This document shows positions 34,850-46,564 of a DNA stretch of 64,000 nt, piece after piece (position 1 is the stretch's first letter; every line of letters starts with the position of its first letter). A model generated the notes under the pieces. The model was not told where the DNA came from and did no database searches. It was given only the letters and a program-made list of their open reading frames with translations. A program made the translations under genes and the position numbers. The DNA is taken from NCBI GenBank assembly GCA_001972305.1, contig BDDD01001488.1:85296-149295 (forward strand), read 5' to 3'. This stretch comes from Cephalotus follicularis. Its lineage: Eukaryota; Streptophyta; Magnoliopsida; Oxalidales; Cephalotaceae.

Positions 34850-36220
34850 GTGAATCATGAAATCCAAAATGGACGCCATATACATCAACCGAATATGGAA
34901 CTTGGTTAATGCTCCCATAGGCAGGTTGCCTAATGGTTGCATATATATCTTCAAGAGGAAGATAGGCGTTAATGTAAAAAGGTTCAAACCTTTAAATCGT
35001 AATGATTAAGTCCATTTGGATAATGCTTGTAATTTCGACTCATTATGGAAATAACAAATGGCAAAAGGATGTCAAGATGACCTTGAAAAAGGACTATCTT
35101 GAAGAGGACATCTTAATGTCCCAAACTCGAGGGGTTTACATCTAAGGAACATTAGCGCAGAGTGTGTGCTAACTCCTAAGGTTTGTGTATGACCTTATAC
35201 AAGCATCCCGTAGCTGAAACATCTATTTTTGATTTTATCAAAAACGATGCTATGCCTTATGTCTACCAAAAATAGGATATCCCAGATATCACTTTCTTGG
35301 TCATATACATAGATAACATTCTACACATTGGTAATGTTGTAGGTATGTTATAGTACAATTAACCAAGAACTTCTCCAAAAGGATTTGGGAGAGACTTCCA
35401 ACGTTTTGAGAATGAAGATCTTAAGAGTAGATCAAGTAGGTTGTTCAGACTTTCCCAAAGCCAGTACATCAGTAGGGTGCTGATATAGTATGGACTTCTG
35501 AATTCTGCGTTTGGCTTACTACCAATTAGGCAAGGAATTCATCTTTCTAAGAGGATGTTGAAAGAGACGTCGGAGGAAAGTGTTGCATGAGTAGGCTACC
35601 TTATGCTTCGACTAAAGGCTACATCATGCAATATCATACTTTGTATTAGGCCTAACATCGTCTAAGCCTAAGGGTCTAGCTAATCGATTATCGGTTCAAT
35701 CCCTGTGAGAGGCACTGGGAATTGTCAAAGAGATCTGAAAGTGACTCAGGATTTCTTCTTGACATATGGAGAAGATAGTGAATTGAATAACAGTTATGTT
35801 GACTCTGATTTCATTTGTGATATGAATGATCACGACATCGTATCAGGATATGTTATTATCCTATACAAAGGTGCTGTGTGAGTTGGAGGAGTCTACAACA
35901 GTGGGATACTGTTGACTCAACCATGAATAAGAGTATGTTATAACTTATGATACCGAAAAGTTGTTGTTTAGTAGCGAAAGTTCACTGTGGAACTTTATGT
36001 AGTTCCATCTATCGTTCATCCAGTTGTGTAGAGTGACGATGATGGGGGCCTTTGCACAGGCTATGGAACCTAGGTCTCATTACCGCTCTAAACTTAAGCA
36101 ACGGTATCATTATGTTATATGATTCATGAGATCGTATATAGAGGAAACATTATCCTATAGAGATTTGTGACGATAGCAAATTTTGGCAGACCCACTGACC
36201 AATGCCATGAGCATTAGTAG
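34850..36220 (+). pseudogene. Element G reverse transcriptase and RNase H remnant
   Basis: Scattered pieces in several frames: WNLVNAPIGRLPNGCIYIFKRK-like (34880-34960), a TFLVIYIDNILHIGNV-like version of the copia RT active site (about 35300-35335; the usual D-D reads D-N), and near 36090-36210 RYHYVI..IVYRGNIIL followed by ADPLTNAM-like RNase H end motifs. Heavily decayed. Confidence 0.72.
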
Positions 36221-36277
36221 TACTTGAGCGACAACAGAATTGTGATTGGCTTAGGCTAAAGGTCTTCGTAGCTTGGG

Positions 36278-36292
36278 GACCAAGTGGGAGAT
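36278..36292 (+). promoter_or_regulatory. Element G polypurine tract
   Basis: GGGACCAAGTGGGAGAT directly before TGTTGGAGTAGG, typical of plant Ty1/copia elements. Confidence 0.88.
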
Positions 36293-38866
36293 TGTTGGAG
36301 TAGGGGTGTCCCTGCATGCCACGAGGTGGCTCTGCACAAATATATATGTATGTATGAGATGCACACCTTAACTGGAGATATCTCTTTAAGCCGCGGGGTT
36401 GCTGCATGTGTGTATATTACACTCTCTATTTATACAATATGAATTCCTTTTTGTGTTTTATAGTGCATATTCAATCAACAATGGCAACTCGCTATATGTA
36501 TATCCCAAACAATCTCAATGGATCAGTTGATCACCATGTCAACTGAGTATACATATAGTGCCATGTCGTTCGAGGGTTTAGATCTCATGCCTGAGAGGTT
36601 ATGCGAATGAGATCCTTACTCCCTTCTGACAGAACGTTCCAAGTCATAGGTTCACTTTCTTAGGGCAATAGATGAACCGCGAAGACTTGTCGTATTATGC
36701 TTGCTGCCGGGTTTAGTGGAGGATGGATTATCTCGTTACCATTTGGATTTATCCTAAAGCATAATGCGGGGTTCGTGATAAGGAGCATGAGACTGAACAG
36801 ACCCACCATAGAAAACCTATTTGGAAAGTCATACTTATGTCAATAGGATTCCTATAGTCTCGGTAGTGTATAGTCTATGGTGGCTAGTAGACCATTCGTG
36901 GAGCTACGTTGTATCGTTAGACCTGAGCGGCTTGCATCCATTATGTTGTGATTGCTTGGCTTTGATTTCTGCCTTCCCCAGCACTAGCCACGTGCTGGGA
37001 AAAGGGTTGTCTTTGGGCCTTGTGGGAGCTTCATTGAGATGTATGGGTGAGTTCGCAATAAGAGATCGTCACACCCGTATGAAGGGTGATCGGCTCTATA
37101 TTATTTATGTCCATTGAGATTCTAAAACCTTGATCAGGTATAGGCAGATTGGAAACTGGGCTTCCGGGGATGTTTGCTGAAAGTCTCAATGCGTACGTAA
37201 ATTTATTGTTATTGTGACTTTACCTAGGGGTGACATTATTTTAAACCCTAGGTCGCGGTCGGAGCCAAGTATGACGTACGATACATGACACATATGCCGA
37301 TGACTGGATAAAGTACTTGTTTAACCGGATGTCGACTTATAGACGTAGTTGATTCTACGGATCCGGGGGGTGATGGGATTCACAACGGGGTTGTTTTAAT
37401 AGTCGGGGACTATTGGGATAGTCGTACCAGAACTCATGGGATGTTCTAAGAAATTTATAGTCGTACCGGATTCAAACTGGGCTTTTGGGTCCCACCTAAT
37501 TATTGGAAAAGCGATGCATGCTACACACATGCTAGCTTGGCGGGAAATCTAGTTTTAACTAGTGTATATTAATTTGGCATTAGTGGTTTATTTATTTATT
37601 TAAATTTACCACCGTATTGTCAAATTGATATATTAAGAGAAACCACAGTGGGAGTATGTCTAACATACCCTGTGTGGGGTGTGCATAATTAAAACAAAGA
37701 GAGAAACTTTTTATTGTGTTATTTTTTTAATACAAAAGGAGAAAGAGACTTTGACAAACTGACTAAGTTTTTTTTTGGCATTTTGGACACGCCTTGCCCG
37801 TCTGGTGCGCGCTAATGGGTGAGAAAACGCACGAGTGCGTGCGTAGAGCCTGGACGGCGCTTCCAGCCAGAGAAGACGACGCTGCTGGTGTCGATGGCTG
37901 GGGAAAGAGGCCAGCTTTCATCCACGGCACTCTCCTCTTCTCTCTCTCCCTGTTTTCTGTTCTCTCTCTCTCTCTCTATGTTTTGCACCACGCGTTTTGC
38001 GCGTCTCCCACTGCCGACGTTCTCTTCTACTGCCGGTGGTCTTGGTAGGTGGAGCCATGCTTGGCTCTGCCTATTTTGGCCTTAGACTAGGTTTGATCGG
38101 CGTTGTTTGGCCTGGTTTGTGCGCACAGAGTTGACCCTGGCCACTCAGTGCGTTTTACGCCGTGAGTCGGCGTTCCGCGCCGATTCACGGCGAGTCTTGC
38201 GTGGGGTTATGTTGTCCATGGTTTGTAGGTGACGGTTGTGGCGGTGCGGTGTCACGGCGATCCTGTTTTCGCCGGGCAGGTTGACTCACCGTCGTCTGTT
38301 CGCCACGTTCTAGGCCGAGTCTCGCCTAGCCTCGGCCACTAGTGGCTTTATCGGGTGTTTATGGTCCACATATGTCATCGCTGGCCTATGATGCGTTGAT
38401 CGAGTGGCACTGAGTCCGAACTCAGTGACTCACCACCACTGTTCGTCGCCTTCTGGGGTCCTTCCTGGCGCGTCTCCTCCAGAAACAGGTTGAGCAGTTT
38501 TTTTTGGAGTCCGTTGGTGTCTTAGTTGAAGTTTTCGTGGACTGGTCAAAAACCGGCAGTGGAGCCGGTAACCGGCAGTTGCTTCGGCAAGCGTGTAGAG
38601 GCAAAGTGATGGAGCCGCCAACGTTGGTATGGTTCCAAATCTTATGTTTTTGTTGTTTATCGAATTGGTTTCGGTTAAGTGGATGTATGCTTGATTTTTC
38701 ATTTTGTTCGATTGAATATTAAACGAAGATCCTAGGCGCATAGATTTTGGTAGTAAGATGTAAGTGTGACCTTGACTTCGTGTCTTGGTGGTTTTTGAAA
38801 AATTAAAATTATACACACTTGCATCCTAGACCCAAGATCGACCGGGACCCCTCCCAGGTTCCAACA
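36293..38866 (+). mobile_element. 3' LTR of copia element G
   Basis: Matches 28643-31144 along its length with scattered substitutions and small indels, including the CT tract (37935-37975). It ends CCCAGGTTCCAACA. The first bases read TGTTGGAG against TGTTAGAG in the 5' LTR. Confidence 0.93.
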
Positions 38867-38871
38867 GGTAC

Positions 38872-39985
38872 GTCAGGCAGTTGCTCATGAGGTGAACCGT
38901 GTTATGCTCCAACAGAATCTGGGGCAAGACCGTAGGGAACAGGTTGCCGAGGAGAATGCTGCGACAGATGTTCAGATGGGTATAGAAGCTGGGGATAGGC
39001 CTGACACTACTGTCTATGTTTGGCTTGAGCTATTTCAGAAGCAGAGGTTGCAGTCTTTTAGTACAGCTTTGACACCTGTGGAAGCTGAACATTGGATAGC
39101 GCACATGGAAAAGATTTTTGATGTGCTGGGATGTGATGATCAGCAGAAGGTAAGATTGGCTGCTTACAAGCTTGAAGGGGACGCTCAAAAGTGGTGGAAG
39201 ACGTTGAAATTGGCTAAGGGTGGAAATTATATGGATGCTCTGATATGGTCCGAGTTCCGTGAAGTCTTCTATCAGCAATATTTTCCCACTGTTGATAAGG
39301 AGGCCTATGCAAGGGAGTTCACTAACACTAGGCGGAAGGATGGAGAAACAATTTCAGAGTTTTTGGCTCATTTCACTAGACTAGCTGGGTTTGCTGGATC
39401 CGAGGCGGGGTCAGCATCGAAGCAAGCTGAGAGGTTTAAATGGAAGCTGCATTACCAGTTTAGGGGAAAGCTGATAAATTCCAAGTTTGCTGATGTAGCT
39501 GAAGTTCCAAAAGCTGCGAAAAACATTGAATTAGAGAGATTGGACTTCCAGGAAGTACGCCAGAAGGGGGATAAGAAACGGATTAGGAATGAGCAAGATT
39601 CTGGACAGAAGAGTAAGGGTCAAGGCGGGTTCATGGAATAGAGGCCGAAGTGGTAAGCAATATAAGAAAGATCCTAATCAGAATAAAGATGGTGGTCAAC
39701 AGCGTCAGCAAGGAAATGATCATAGGAATTCTCAAGAAGCTGGTGGGGGCAACCCCAAGGTTCAAATTGCTCAATGTGATACTTGTGGTAGGTATCAACC
39801 AGTTGGAATCTGTTATAAAGCCAGTGGGGCCTGCTTTGTATGTGGACAGACGGGTCACTTTGTGAAGGATTGTCCGGATCCTCGTGCAAAGGAAAGGAAG
39901 GGTAATGGTGCTGATGCTGGGCAACGCAATGTGGGAGGCAGGGTCTTTGCAATCACGACTCATCAGGATGCTAATGCTCTAGGTA
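38872..39985 (+). pseudogene. Element E gag, main part, with zinc knuckle
   Basis: VRQAVAHEVNRVMLQQN continues the N-terminal piece before element G. The capsid region contains ALTPVEAEHWIAHMEKIFDV, LEGDAQKWWKTL, FYQQYFPTVDKEAYAREF and FLAHFTRLAGFAG. TAG at 39639 ends this frame; the CCHC knuckle CFVCGQTGHFVKDC (about 39835) lies in the next frame, so a frameshift lies near 39600-39650. A second cysteine pair, CDTCGRYQP, precedes it. Confidence 0.9.
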
Positions 39986-39989
39986 CAGT

Positions 39990-40480
39990 TTCGTATTTAT
40001 TTCTATTGGTAACTATAGAGCTTATGTGTTATATGATACTGGATCGACTCACTCGGTTGTAGCGAGATCTTTTGTTCGTCATCTTGGGATGCCTTCGCAG
40101 TTGTTTGATCCGGCTTTGGTTCTTTCTACCCCTATGGGGACATCTGTTGTGATATATTAGTGTTTTTATGCTTTCCCTATTGTCTTCAATGATCGAATTC
40201 GTGATGCGGATCTTCTTCCTATTGATATGCATGATTTTGATATGATTCTGGGTATGGACTGGTTGGATCGCCATCAAGCAACGATTGATTGTCACGCTCG
40301 GAGGGTCTTGTTTGGAGATGTGGATCGACCTGATTTTATTTATCAGGGTTCATGGTCTATGACAGATGTTAAGATTATATATGTTATGAAAGCTCAGAAG
40401 TTAGTAGCTAAGGCTGTCGAGGGATTCTTAGATGTTGTGAAAGATGTCTCTAAGGATGAACCATGCATTAAGGATTATCC
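39990..40480 (+). pseudogene. Element E aspartic protease
   Basis: YRAYVLYDTGSTHSVVARSF keeps the canonical D-T-G active site (about 40035). MILGMDWLDRHQATIDCHAR follows at 40245. A TAG at about 40158 and a frameshift before 40010 inactivate it. This is the best-preserved protease active site in the window. Confidence 0.87.
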
Positions 40481-41040
40481 TGTGGTTAGAGATTTTTCAG
40501 ATGTGTTTCCGGAGGAGTTATCGGGTTTGCCACAGCAACGGGAAGTGGAGTTTACTATTGAGCTAATTCCTAGGGCAGCACCTATATCCAAAGCACTTTA
40601 TAGGATGGAACCACTGGAATTGCAAGAGCTGAAGGAGTAGTTGCAAGAGTTGTTAGATCAGGGTTTTGTCCGGCCGAGTGTTTCGCCGTTGGAAGCTCCG
40701 GTTTTGTTTGTGAAGAAGAAAGACGAATCTATGAGGCTGTGTATTGACTACAGGGAATTGAATCGGATCACTGTTCGGAATAAATACCCTTTGCCTAGGA
40801 TTGATGACCTATTTGATCAACTCCAAGGTGAACGGTATTTTTCTAAGATTGATTTGAGGTCGGGATATCATCGGTTACGGGTAAAAGACGAAGATGTACC
40901 CAAGACAGCTTTTTGCACACGATATGGGCATTATGAGTTGCTGGTGATGCCGTTCGGACTTACGAATGCACCGACAGTCTTCCTGGATCTGATGAATCGG
41001 GTATTTCATGAGTTTTTGGATCAGTTTGTGATTGTGTTAA
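40480..41040 (+). pseudogene. Element E reverse transcriptase, first part
   Basis: [20 protein letters not shown] linker, then, after TAG at 40638, [59 protein letters not shown] and DQFVIVL. The domain stops just before the catalytic motif, where element F inserted at GTTAA (41036-41040), and resumes at 45727. Confidence 0.92.
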
Positions 41041-42122
41041 TGTAATACCCTACTCGTTCGTAAATATATTTTATGGATTTTATATGTGTTTTCGGGCTTT
41101 TAATTTTGTTTAATTTTAAAGGTCCGGTTGCCCAATGATCTGGGTTTATGTCATTTGGGCTGACTGATACCAGTCCGAAATTTTGGGTATGTTATGCTAT
41201 GTTGGGTTTGTGTTTTATTTATTTTATTAAAAACAAATTATCATTCTTTTATTTTAAAATTCCTTAATTCCTTTTATTATTAATTCTTTATTTTCCTTTT
41301 TCCCTATTTTATCATTTTCTTCATACTTTCCTCCTACTTTCCCATGATTCCTTCTTCCCACCATCTATTTCACATGCTAAGTCCTTCTTTTTCCCATTTC
41401 AAATTCAAGAAAATCCTCCTTTCTTTCCCCTTTTGTCAAATTGTGTCTCCTCCTTTCTCCTTTCTTAGAGTGCCTTTGCCATTTTATATGTTGCCCTCAT
41501 CTTTCTTACAAGCCACTGCAGATTCTGCCTTGTTAGTGTGTAACAAGCTGTTGCGTGATTCATTCTTCAAAGTCAGAAGAGGTAAATTCGATCCTTTAGT
41601 TGTTTCCGCGGATTGAATTCTCTTAGTTTGCTATGTATGTCTAGGTTGTTATGGTTTTGTATTCTTCTTCCTCTGTTTTGTTCACAACCGAATTGTGGGT
41701 GTGTGCTAGTGTTTCTTCTACTGTTTTTGTGTTCTGGGAATCACTACAGGTCAGTTAATTCATCCCTTTTGTAATAGTTTTGTTGAAATGTTGTGAAAAT
41801 TGAGTTTTTGTGCTCTTAGTGTCTTTGGGTCATTGATTCCTGCCTAAACATGTTATCATTGTGTTAGTGATATTGTCAACACGTTTTATGCACCTAGATA
41901 TGTCACAAACTAGGTTTATAACATCTGTAATCAATTAGAGACAGAATCTGGACATATACATGCATTGTCTTCTTGCTTCCTTTTTGCAAGTTAAATCACT
42001 ATTAGGTTGTTTCCTTGTCAAATCCGTGTTTTTATGTCACCTGCAAGTCATATATGATCATATGCTTATGTCCATATGTATCTAGTTTAATGTAGAAACC
42101 ATTTGAACCATTTTTAGTAGCA
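41041..42122 (+). mobile_element. Element F 5' LTR fragment
   Basis: TGTAATACCCTACTCG start. GGGCTGACTGATACCAG (about 41158) and CAGGTCAGTT (about 41748) match LTR E at 51240 and 51850. It has a CT-rich leader and a donor-like GAAGAGGTAAATTCG near 41580. At about 42120 it passes directly into gag without an LTR end or PBS. The open frame at 41344-41616 is a shadow of the T/C-rich leader. Confidence 0.82.
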
Positions 42123-43190
42123 CTGCACCCGTTGAGGCTCAGGAAGCTAGAAATGAGCCTACTATGGAGGAGCTTGTACGTCAGGCAGTCGCTCAGGAGA
42201 TACGACGCGTGTTGAGTAAGCAGAATCAGAATCAGGACCATAGGGAGCCGGTTGTTGCTAATGATGCTCTAGTTGGTGTCCAGTTTGGAAGATATGCTGG
42301 GGACAAGACTGATATGCCCACTTATGTTTGGCTAGAGCGATTCCAGAAGCAGAGACCGCAGTCTTTCAGCTCAGCCGTGACTCCGATGGAAGCTGAGCAC
42401 TGGATTGCTAATATGGACAAAATCTTTGATGTGCTTGGTTGCAGTGATGAACAGAAGATTAAGTTAGCTGTGTACAAGGTTGAGGGTGATGCTCAGAAAT
42501 AGTGGAAAGCTGTGGTTTTGGCTAAGGGTGGCAAATATGCGGAGACTTTGACCTGGTCTGAGTTTTGCGAGGTCTTTTATTAGTAGTACTTTCCCACCGC
42601 TGATAAGGAGGCTTACGCCAGAGAGTTTATCAATACCAGACAGAAGGATGGAGAGTCGGTGACAGAGTTCTTGAACCGTTTCACTAGGCTTGCTGGTTTT
42701 GCTGGTTCTGCGGCTGGGACAGCATTGGAGCAGGCAGAAAAGTTCAAACGGAAGTTGCACTATCAGACCGGGGTAAATTGATCAACACCAGGTTTGCTGA
42801 TGTATCTGAAGTGGCTAATGCGACTAAGAACATTGAGCTGGAAAGGTTAGATTTCCAGGCTGCTAGACAGGAGTTTGACAGAAAGAGAAACAGAGGTGAT
42901 TCTCAAGGGCAAGGTTCTGGACATAATAAGAATAGGAATGGTAAGCGTGGGAAGAGAAATGATAACTGGGGACAGCAACATCCCGGTAATGACCAGAGGC
43001 AGACACAGGGAGCTGCGGAGGTCCAGATTGCCAAGTGTGATATGTGTGGTAGACAGCATCCGGTGGGAGTGTGATACAAGGTTATTGGGGCCTGTTTTGT
43101 GTGTGGACAGAAAGGGCATTTCGTGAAGGATTGTCCAGAACCTCGTGCAAAGGAAAGGAAAGGAAACAATGTAGATCATGGACAGCGCAA
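42123..43190 (+). pseudogene. Element F gag
   Basis: Begins inside gag (VEAQEARNEPTMEELVRQAV) without the usual MVRTRNTP start. Conserved pieces: VTPMEAEHWIANMDKIFDVL, then VEGDAQK followed by TAG where E has TGG (Trp). FNRFTRLAGFAG-like and NTRFADVSEVANATKNIELE continue in shifted frames. The zinc region reads CDMCGRQHPVGV, then CFVCGQKGHFVKDC (about 43095). At least three stops and two frame changes. Confidence 0.88.
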
Positions 43191-43690
43191 CGTGGGAGGT
43201 CGTGTCTTTGCTATCACGACTCAGCAGGCAGCTAACGCACCTAGTACTGTTTCAGGCTTTATTTATGTTGGTAACCGTAGGGCTTATGTTTTGTATTATA
43301 CTGGATCGACCCACTCGGTTGTAGAGAGGTCTTTTGTTCGGCATCTTGGGATGTCTCCTCAGTTGCTTGATCCAGCTTTGATTCTTTTGACCCCTACGGG
43401 TTCTTCTGTTGTGATATCTGAGTGCTTTTATGCTTGTCCTCTTGTTTTCGATGATCGGGTTCATAATGCGGATCTTTTGCCCATCGATATGTATGACTTC
43501 GATATGTTTATGGGAATGAACTGGTTGAATCGACATCGGGCTATGATCGACTGCTATGCTCGGAGGGTTCTGTTTGGGGATGTGAATATTCCTAAGTTTG
43601 TTTATCAGGGTTCACAGCCGAGGAAGGAAGTGAAAGTTATATCTGCTCTGGAAGCTTGGAAATTGGTAGCTAAGGTGCTGAAGGTTTCTT
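43190..43690 (+). pseudogene. Element F aspartic protease
   Basis: FIYVGNRRAYVLYYTGSTHS: the catalytic Asp of D-T-G has become Tyr (Y-T-G), so it could not cleave. MFMGMNWLNRHRAMIDCYAR follows. The frame is open from 43099 and ends at 43690 in KVLKVS, where one base is lost relative to E and the polyprotein shifts frame. Confidence 0.88.
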
Positions 43691-43697
43691 AGCTGTT

Positions 43698-45152
43698 GTG
43701 AAGGATGTCTCAAAGGTTGAGCCTCGCCTTGAAGACTATCCTGTGGTCAGAGAATTTTCTGATGTGTTTCCAGAGGAGTTACCGGGTTTACCACCGCAAC
43801 GGGAAGTGGAGTTTACCATCGAACTCATTCCCGGAGCGGCACCTATATCTAAGGCACCTTACAGAATGGCACCGTTGGAACTGCAAGAGAACAGGGTTTT
43901 TCATGAGTACTTGGATCAGTTTGTTATAGTGTTCATAGATGACATTCTTGTGTATTCCAAGTCGAAGGAAGCGCATGAAGAACAGCTTCGCATTGTGTTA
44001 GGGATTCTGAGGAAGAATCAGTTATACGCGAAGTTCTCGAAGTGTGAGTTCTGGTTGAAACAGGTGGCGTTTTTGGGTCATGTGGTTACAGCTGAAGGTA
44101 TCCGTGTGGATCCTGCTAAAGTTAAGGCTATTACGAAATGGCTGAGACCTACCACAGTGACGGAGATTAGGAGTTTCTTGGGTTTGGCTGGATATTATAG
44201 GCAGTTTGTGGAAGGATTTTCCTCTATAGCCTTACCACTTACTCAGCTTATGAGGAAGGGAGCGAAGTTTGAATGGAATGAGAAGCGAGAAGCAAGCTTC
44301 GAGAAATTGAAGAATGGTCTTGTGTCAGCACCAATTCTTCGTTTACCATCTGGGTCGGGTGGATACCAGATATACATCGATACTTCTAAGAAGGGTTTGG
44401 GATGTGTTCTAATGCAGCACGGTCATGTGATAGCTTATGCTACGAGACAGTTGAAGCCTTATGAAGTAAACTATCCCACACATGATCTCGAGTTGGCAGC
44501 GGTAGTGTTTGCGTTGAAGATTTGGAGGCACTATTTGTACGGAGAAACTTGTGACGTCTTTACCGATCATAAGAGTCTCAAGTACATCTTTACGCAAAAA
44601 GAGTTGAACAAGCGTCAAAGAAGGTGGTTAGAACCTCTGAAAGACTATGATCTGAATATTCAGTACCATCATGGTAAAGCAAATGTGGTAGCTGATGCTC
44701 TTAGTCAGAAGAGTTCTGGGGGTGTAGCGGCTTTGCTTACTCAGCCGCAGTTGATAGCTGATATGGAACGGATGGATTTGCATCTGTATGTTCGGGGTTC
44801 TGATGGTTGTATTGCTGCGATGAATGTTGAGCCTACTCTTGTATCTCGGATTAAGACAGCTCAGAGTGACGATGGTGAGCTTTGGGCCTTAGTCCACAAT
44901 GTTGAAAAGGGTAAGCAATCAGCATTCCGTATGGATGAGTATGGTGTGATATGGCTGGGTAATCGGTTGTGTATTCCGTCAGATTCTTCTATCAGAGATG
45001 TTGTTCTGTCTGAGGCACACAGTTCTCCATTTTCTATACATCCGGGTTCTACGAAAATGTATAGAGACTTGAAGAAGAATTTCTGGTGGAATGGAATGAA
45101 AAGGGATGTGGCGGAGTACGTTGGGAAGTGTCTGTCAGAAAGAAAAGATTGA
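43698..45152 (+). pseudogene. Element F pol: deleted RT, RNase H, integrase N-terminus
   Basis: The longest clean frame of this family here (484 aa). After the linker [16 protein letters not shown] and [12 protein letters not shown] it jumps to [20 protein letters not shown], so the RT segment from QELLDQGF to FLDLM (about 118 residues) is absent without loss of frame. RNase H is intact in outline ([59 protein letters not shown]). The integrase zinc domain ([17 protein letters not shown]) leads to a frameshift near 45135. The FIDD motif is kept, but the fingers and part of the palm are missing. Confidence 0.92.
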
Positions 45153-45440
45153 ACACCAGCGTGCTAGTGGTTTGTTACCACCCTTGGAAGTTCCGGTTTG
45201 GAAATGGGAGAGTATATCGATGGACTTTGTTATGGGTTTACCGAGAACTTTCAGAAGGAATGATGCTATCTGGGTAATGGTGGATCGATTGACGAAATCG
45301 GCTCACTTCTTGGCTATCCGAGAAGACTTTTCGGTTGACCGTTTGGCTGGGGTGTTTCAGCAGGAGATAGTGAGACTGCATGGGACTCCGGTATCCATTG
45401 TTTCGGATAGGGATCAGGTTTTCAGGAGCAGCGGGGGAAA
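45140..45440 (+). pseudogene. Element F integrase core, truncated
   Basis: [32 protein letters not shown] and LHGTPVSIVSDRDQVF carry two of the three catalytic acidic residues. The sequence then leaves integrase at CAGGTTTTCAGGAGCAGCGG, which matches the LTR (CAGGTTATCAGGAGCAACGG at 28078). The E-containing part, the C-terminal domain, chromodomain and PPT are absent. Confidence 0.88.
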
Positions 45441-45726
45441 GTGTGATTGAGCGATGACTACCATATGTGTTGGATCCTTAGGAGAGTGATCCTTATGTTA
45501 TGTTTAGTGGTCTGAAACATGGATATTTATGTTTTAAAGTTTTTAAATTGGAACTGGATTATGTTTTGAGTTTTCCACAACTACTTAATATGTTAAATGG
45601 TTAAGTTTTAATGTTTTGATAAGACTGCCACGTTTTGGCTGTTATTGGCTAATAAAGCAAACTTATGATTTGTAAGTTGTGTTTTATATGACCCTGTGAC
45701 GACTCCCGCCGTCCGGGGGTGTTACA
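45410..45726 (+). mobile_element. Element F 3' LTR fragment (last 0.3 kb)
   Basis: From the acceptor-like site onward it follows LTR E (AATGTGTGATGAGAG-like, GATCCTTATGTTATG, GACTCCCGCCGTCCGGGGGTGTTACA). It lacks U3 and the promoter. Confidence 0.85.
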
Positions 45727-46564
45727 GTTAATCGATGAAATCCTTATGTACTCAAAGTCGACGGAGGAGCACGAAGATCAACTTCGTATAGTGCTTGGTA
45801 TTATGAGGAAGAATCAGCTTTACGCAAAGTTTTTGAAATGTGAGTTCTGGTTGGAGCAGGTGGCGTTCTTAGGCCACGTGTTTACAGGGGAAGGTATTAG
45901 TGTTGATCCTGCTAAGGTTGAGCCTATTACCAAATGGCCGAGACTTACCACAGTGACTGAAGTTTGAGGCTTTTTGGGTTTGGCTGGGTATTACAGGCGG
46001 TTTGTGGAAGGCTTTTCATCCATAGCTTTGCCACGTACTCAGCTTATAGGGAAGGGAGCTAAATTTGAATGGAATGATGAACAAGAGGCAAGCTTTGAGA
46101 AACTGAAGAACGGTTTGGTGTCTGCACTGATTCTTCGTTTACCATCTGGGTCAGGTGGATACCAGATTTACAGTGATGCTTCTAAAAAGGGTTTGGGTTG
46201 TGTTCTGATGCAGCATGGTCATGTGATAGCATATGCTTCGAGACAGTTGAGGCCTTATGAAGTGAACTACCCTACACATGATCTTGAGTTGGCGGCAGTT
46301 GTGTTTGCTTTGAAGATATGGAGGCACTACTTGTACGGAGAAACTTATGACGTTTTTACCGATCATAAGAGTCTCAAGTACATTTTCACGCAAAAGGAGT
46401 TGAACATGCGGCAGAGGCGTTGGTTAGAGCTTCTGAAGGATTATGATATGAATATTCAGTACCACCCTGGTAAAGCAAACGTGGTAGCTGATGCTCTTAG
46501 TAGCAAGAATTCTGGGAGTGTGGCGGCTTTGATTACTCAGTCGCATTCGATAGAGGATATGTAG
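45727..46564 (+). pseudogene. Element E RT end and RNase H
   Basis: Continues E after F. First five bases are the GTTAA duplication. LIDEILMYSKSTEEH: the catalytic D-D of the RT motif reads D-E. It continues [20 protein letters not shown], a stop at 45965 (V*G), then [17 protein letters not shown] and RNase H motifs [38 protein letters not shown] and [23 protein letters not shown] at 46562 ends the frame. Confidence 0.92.

Larger units (their letters stand above)
28643..38866 (+). mobile_element. Element G: Ty1/copia retrotransposon, decayed, with 2.5-kb LTRs
   Basis: 5' LTR 28643-31144, PBS 31147-31159, internal region to 36292, PPT 36278-36292, 3' LTR 36293-38866. A perfect target duplication GGTAC (28638-28642 and 38867-38871) places it in the gag of E. 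Domain order (gag, pre-integrase zinc domain, integrase, RT, RNase H) is that of Ty1/copia. The internal region is riddled with stops, whereas the two LTRs are still clearly alike. Confidence 0.94.
41041..45726 (+). mobile_element. Element F: internally deleted chromovirus inserted in the RT of E
   Basis: A 4.7-kb insert flanked by a perfect duplication GTTAA (41036-41040 and 45727-45731), starting TGTAATACCC and ending CGGGGGTGTTACA. It belongs to the family of E. The 5' LTR piece (41041 to about 42120) lacks its R/U5 part, PBS and gag start; the RT lacks about 120 residues; and the integrase jumps straight into the last 0.3 kb of an LTR (about 45410-45726). Despite these losses both outer ends are intact. 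Confidence 0.93.

Noticed and set aside
36150..36407. Minus-strand frame spanning the start of the copia 3' LTR
   Set aside because: Antisense shadow of decayed RNase H and LTR sequence; its partner at 28575-28757 is the same LTR segment.
41344..41616. 90-codon open frame upstream of element F gag
   Set aside because: Lies in the T/C-rich leader of the LTR fragment and has no homologous frame in LTR E.
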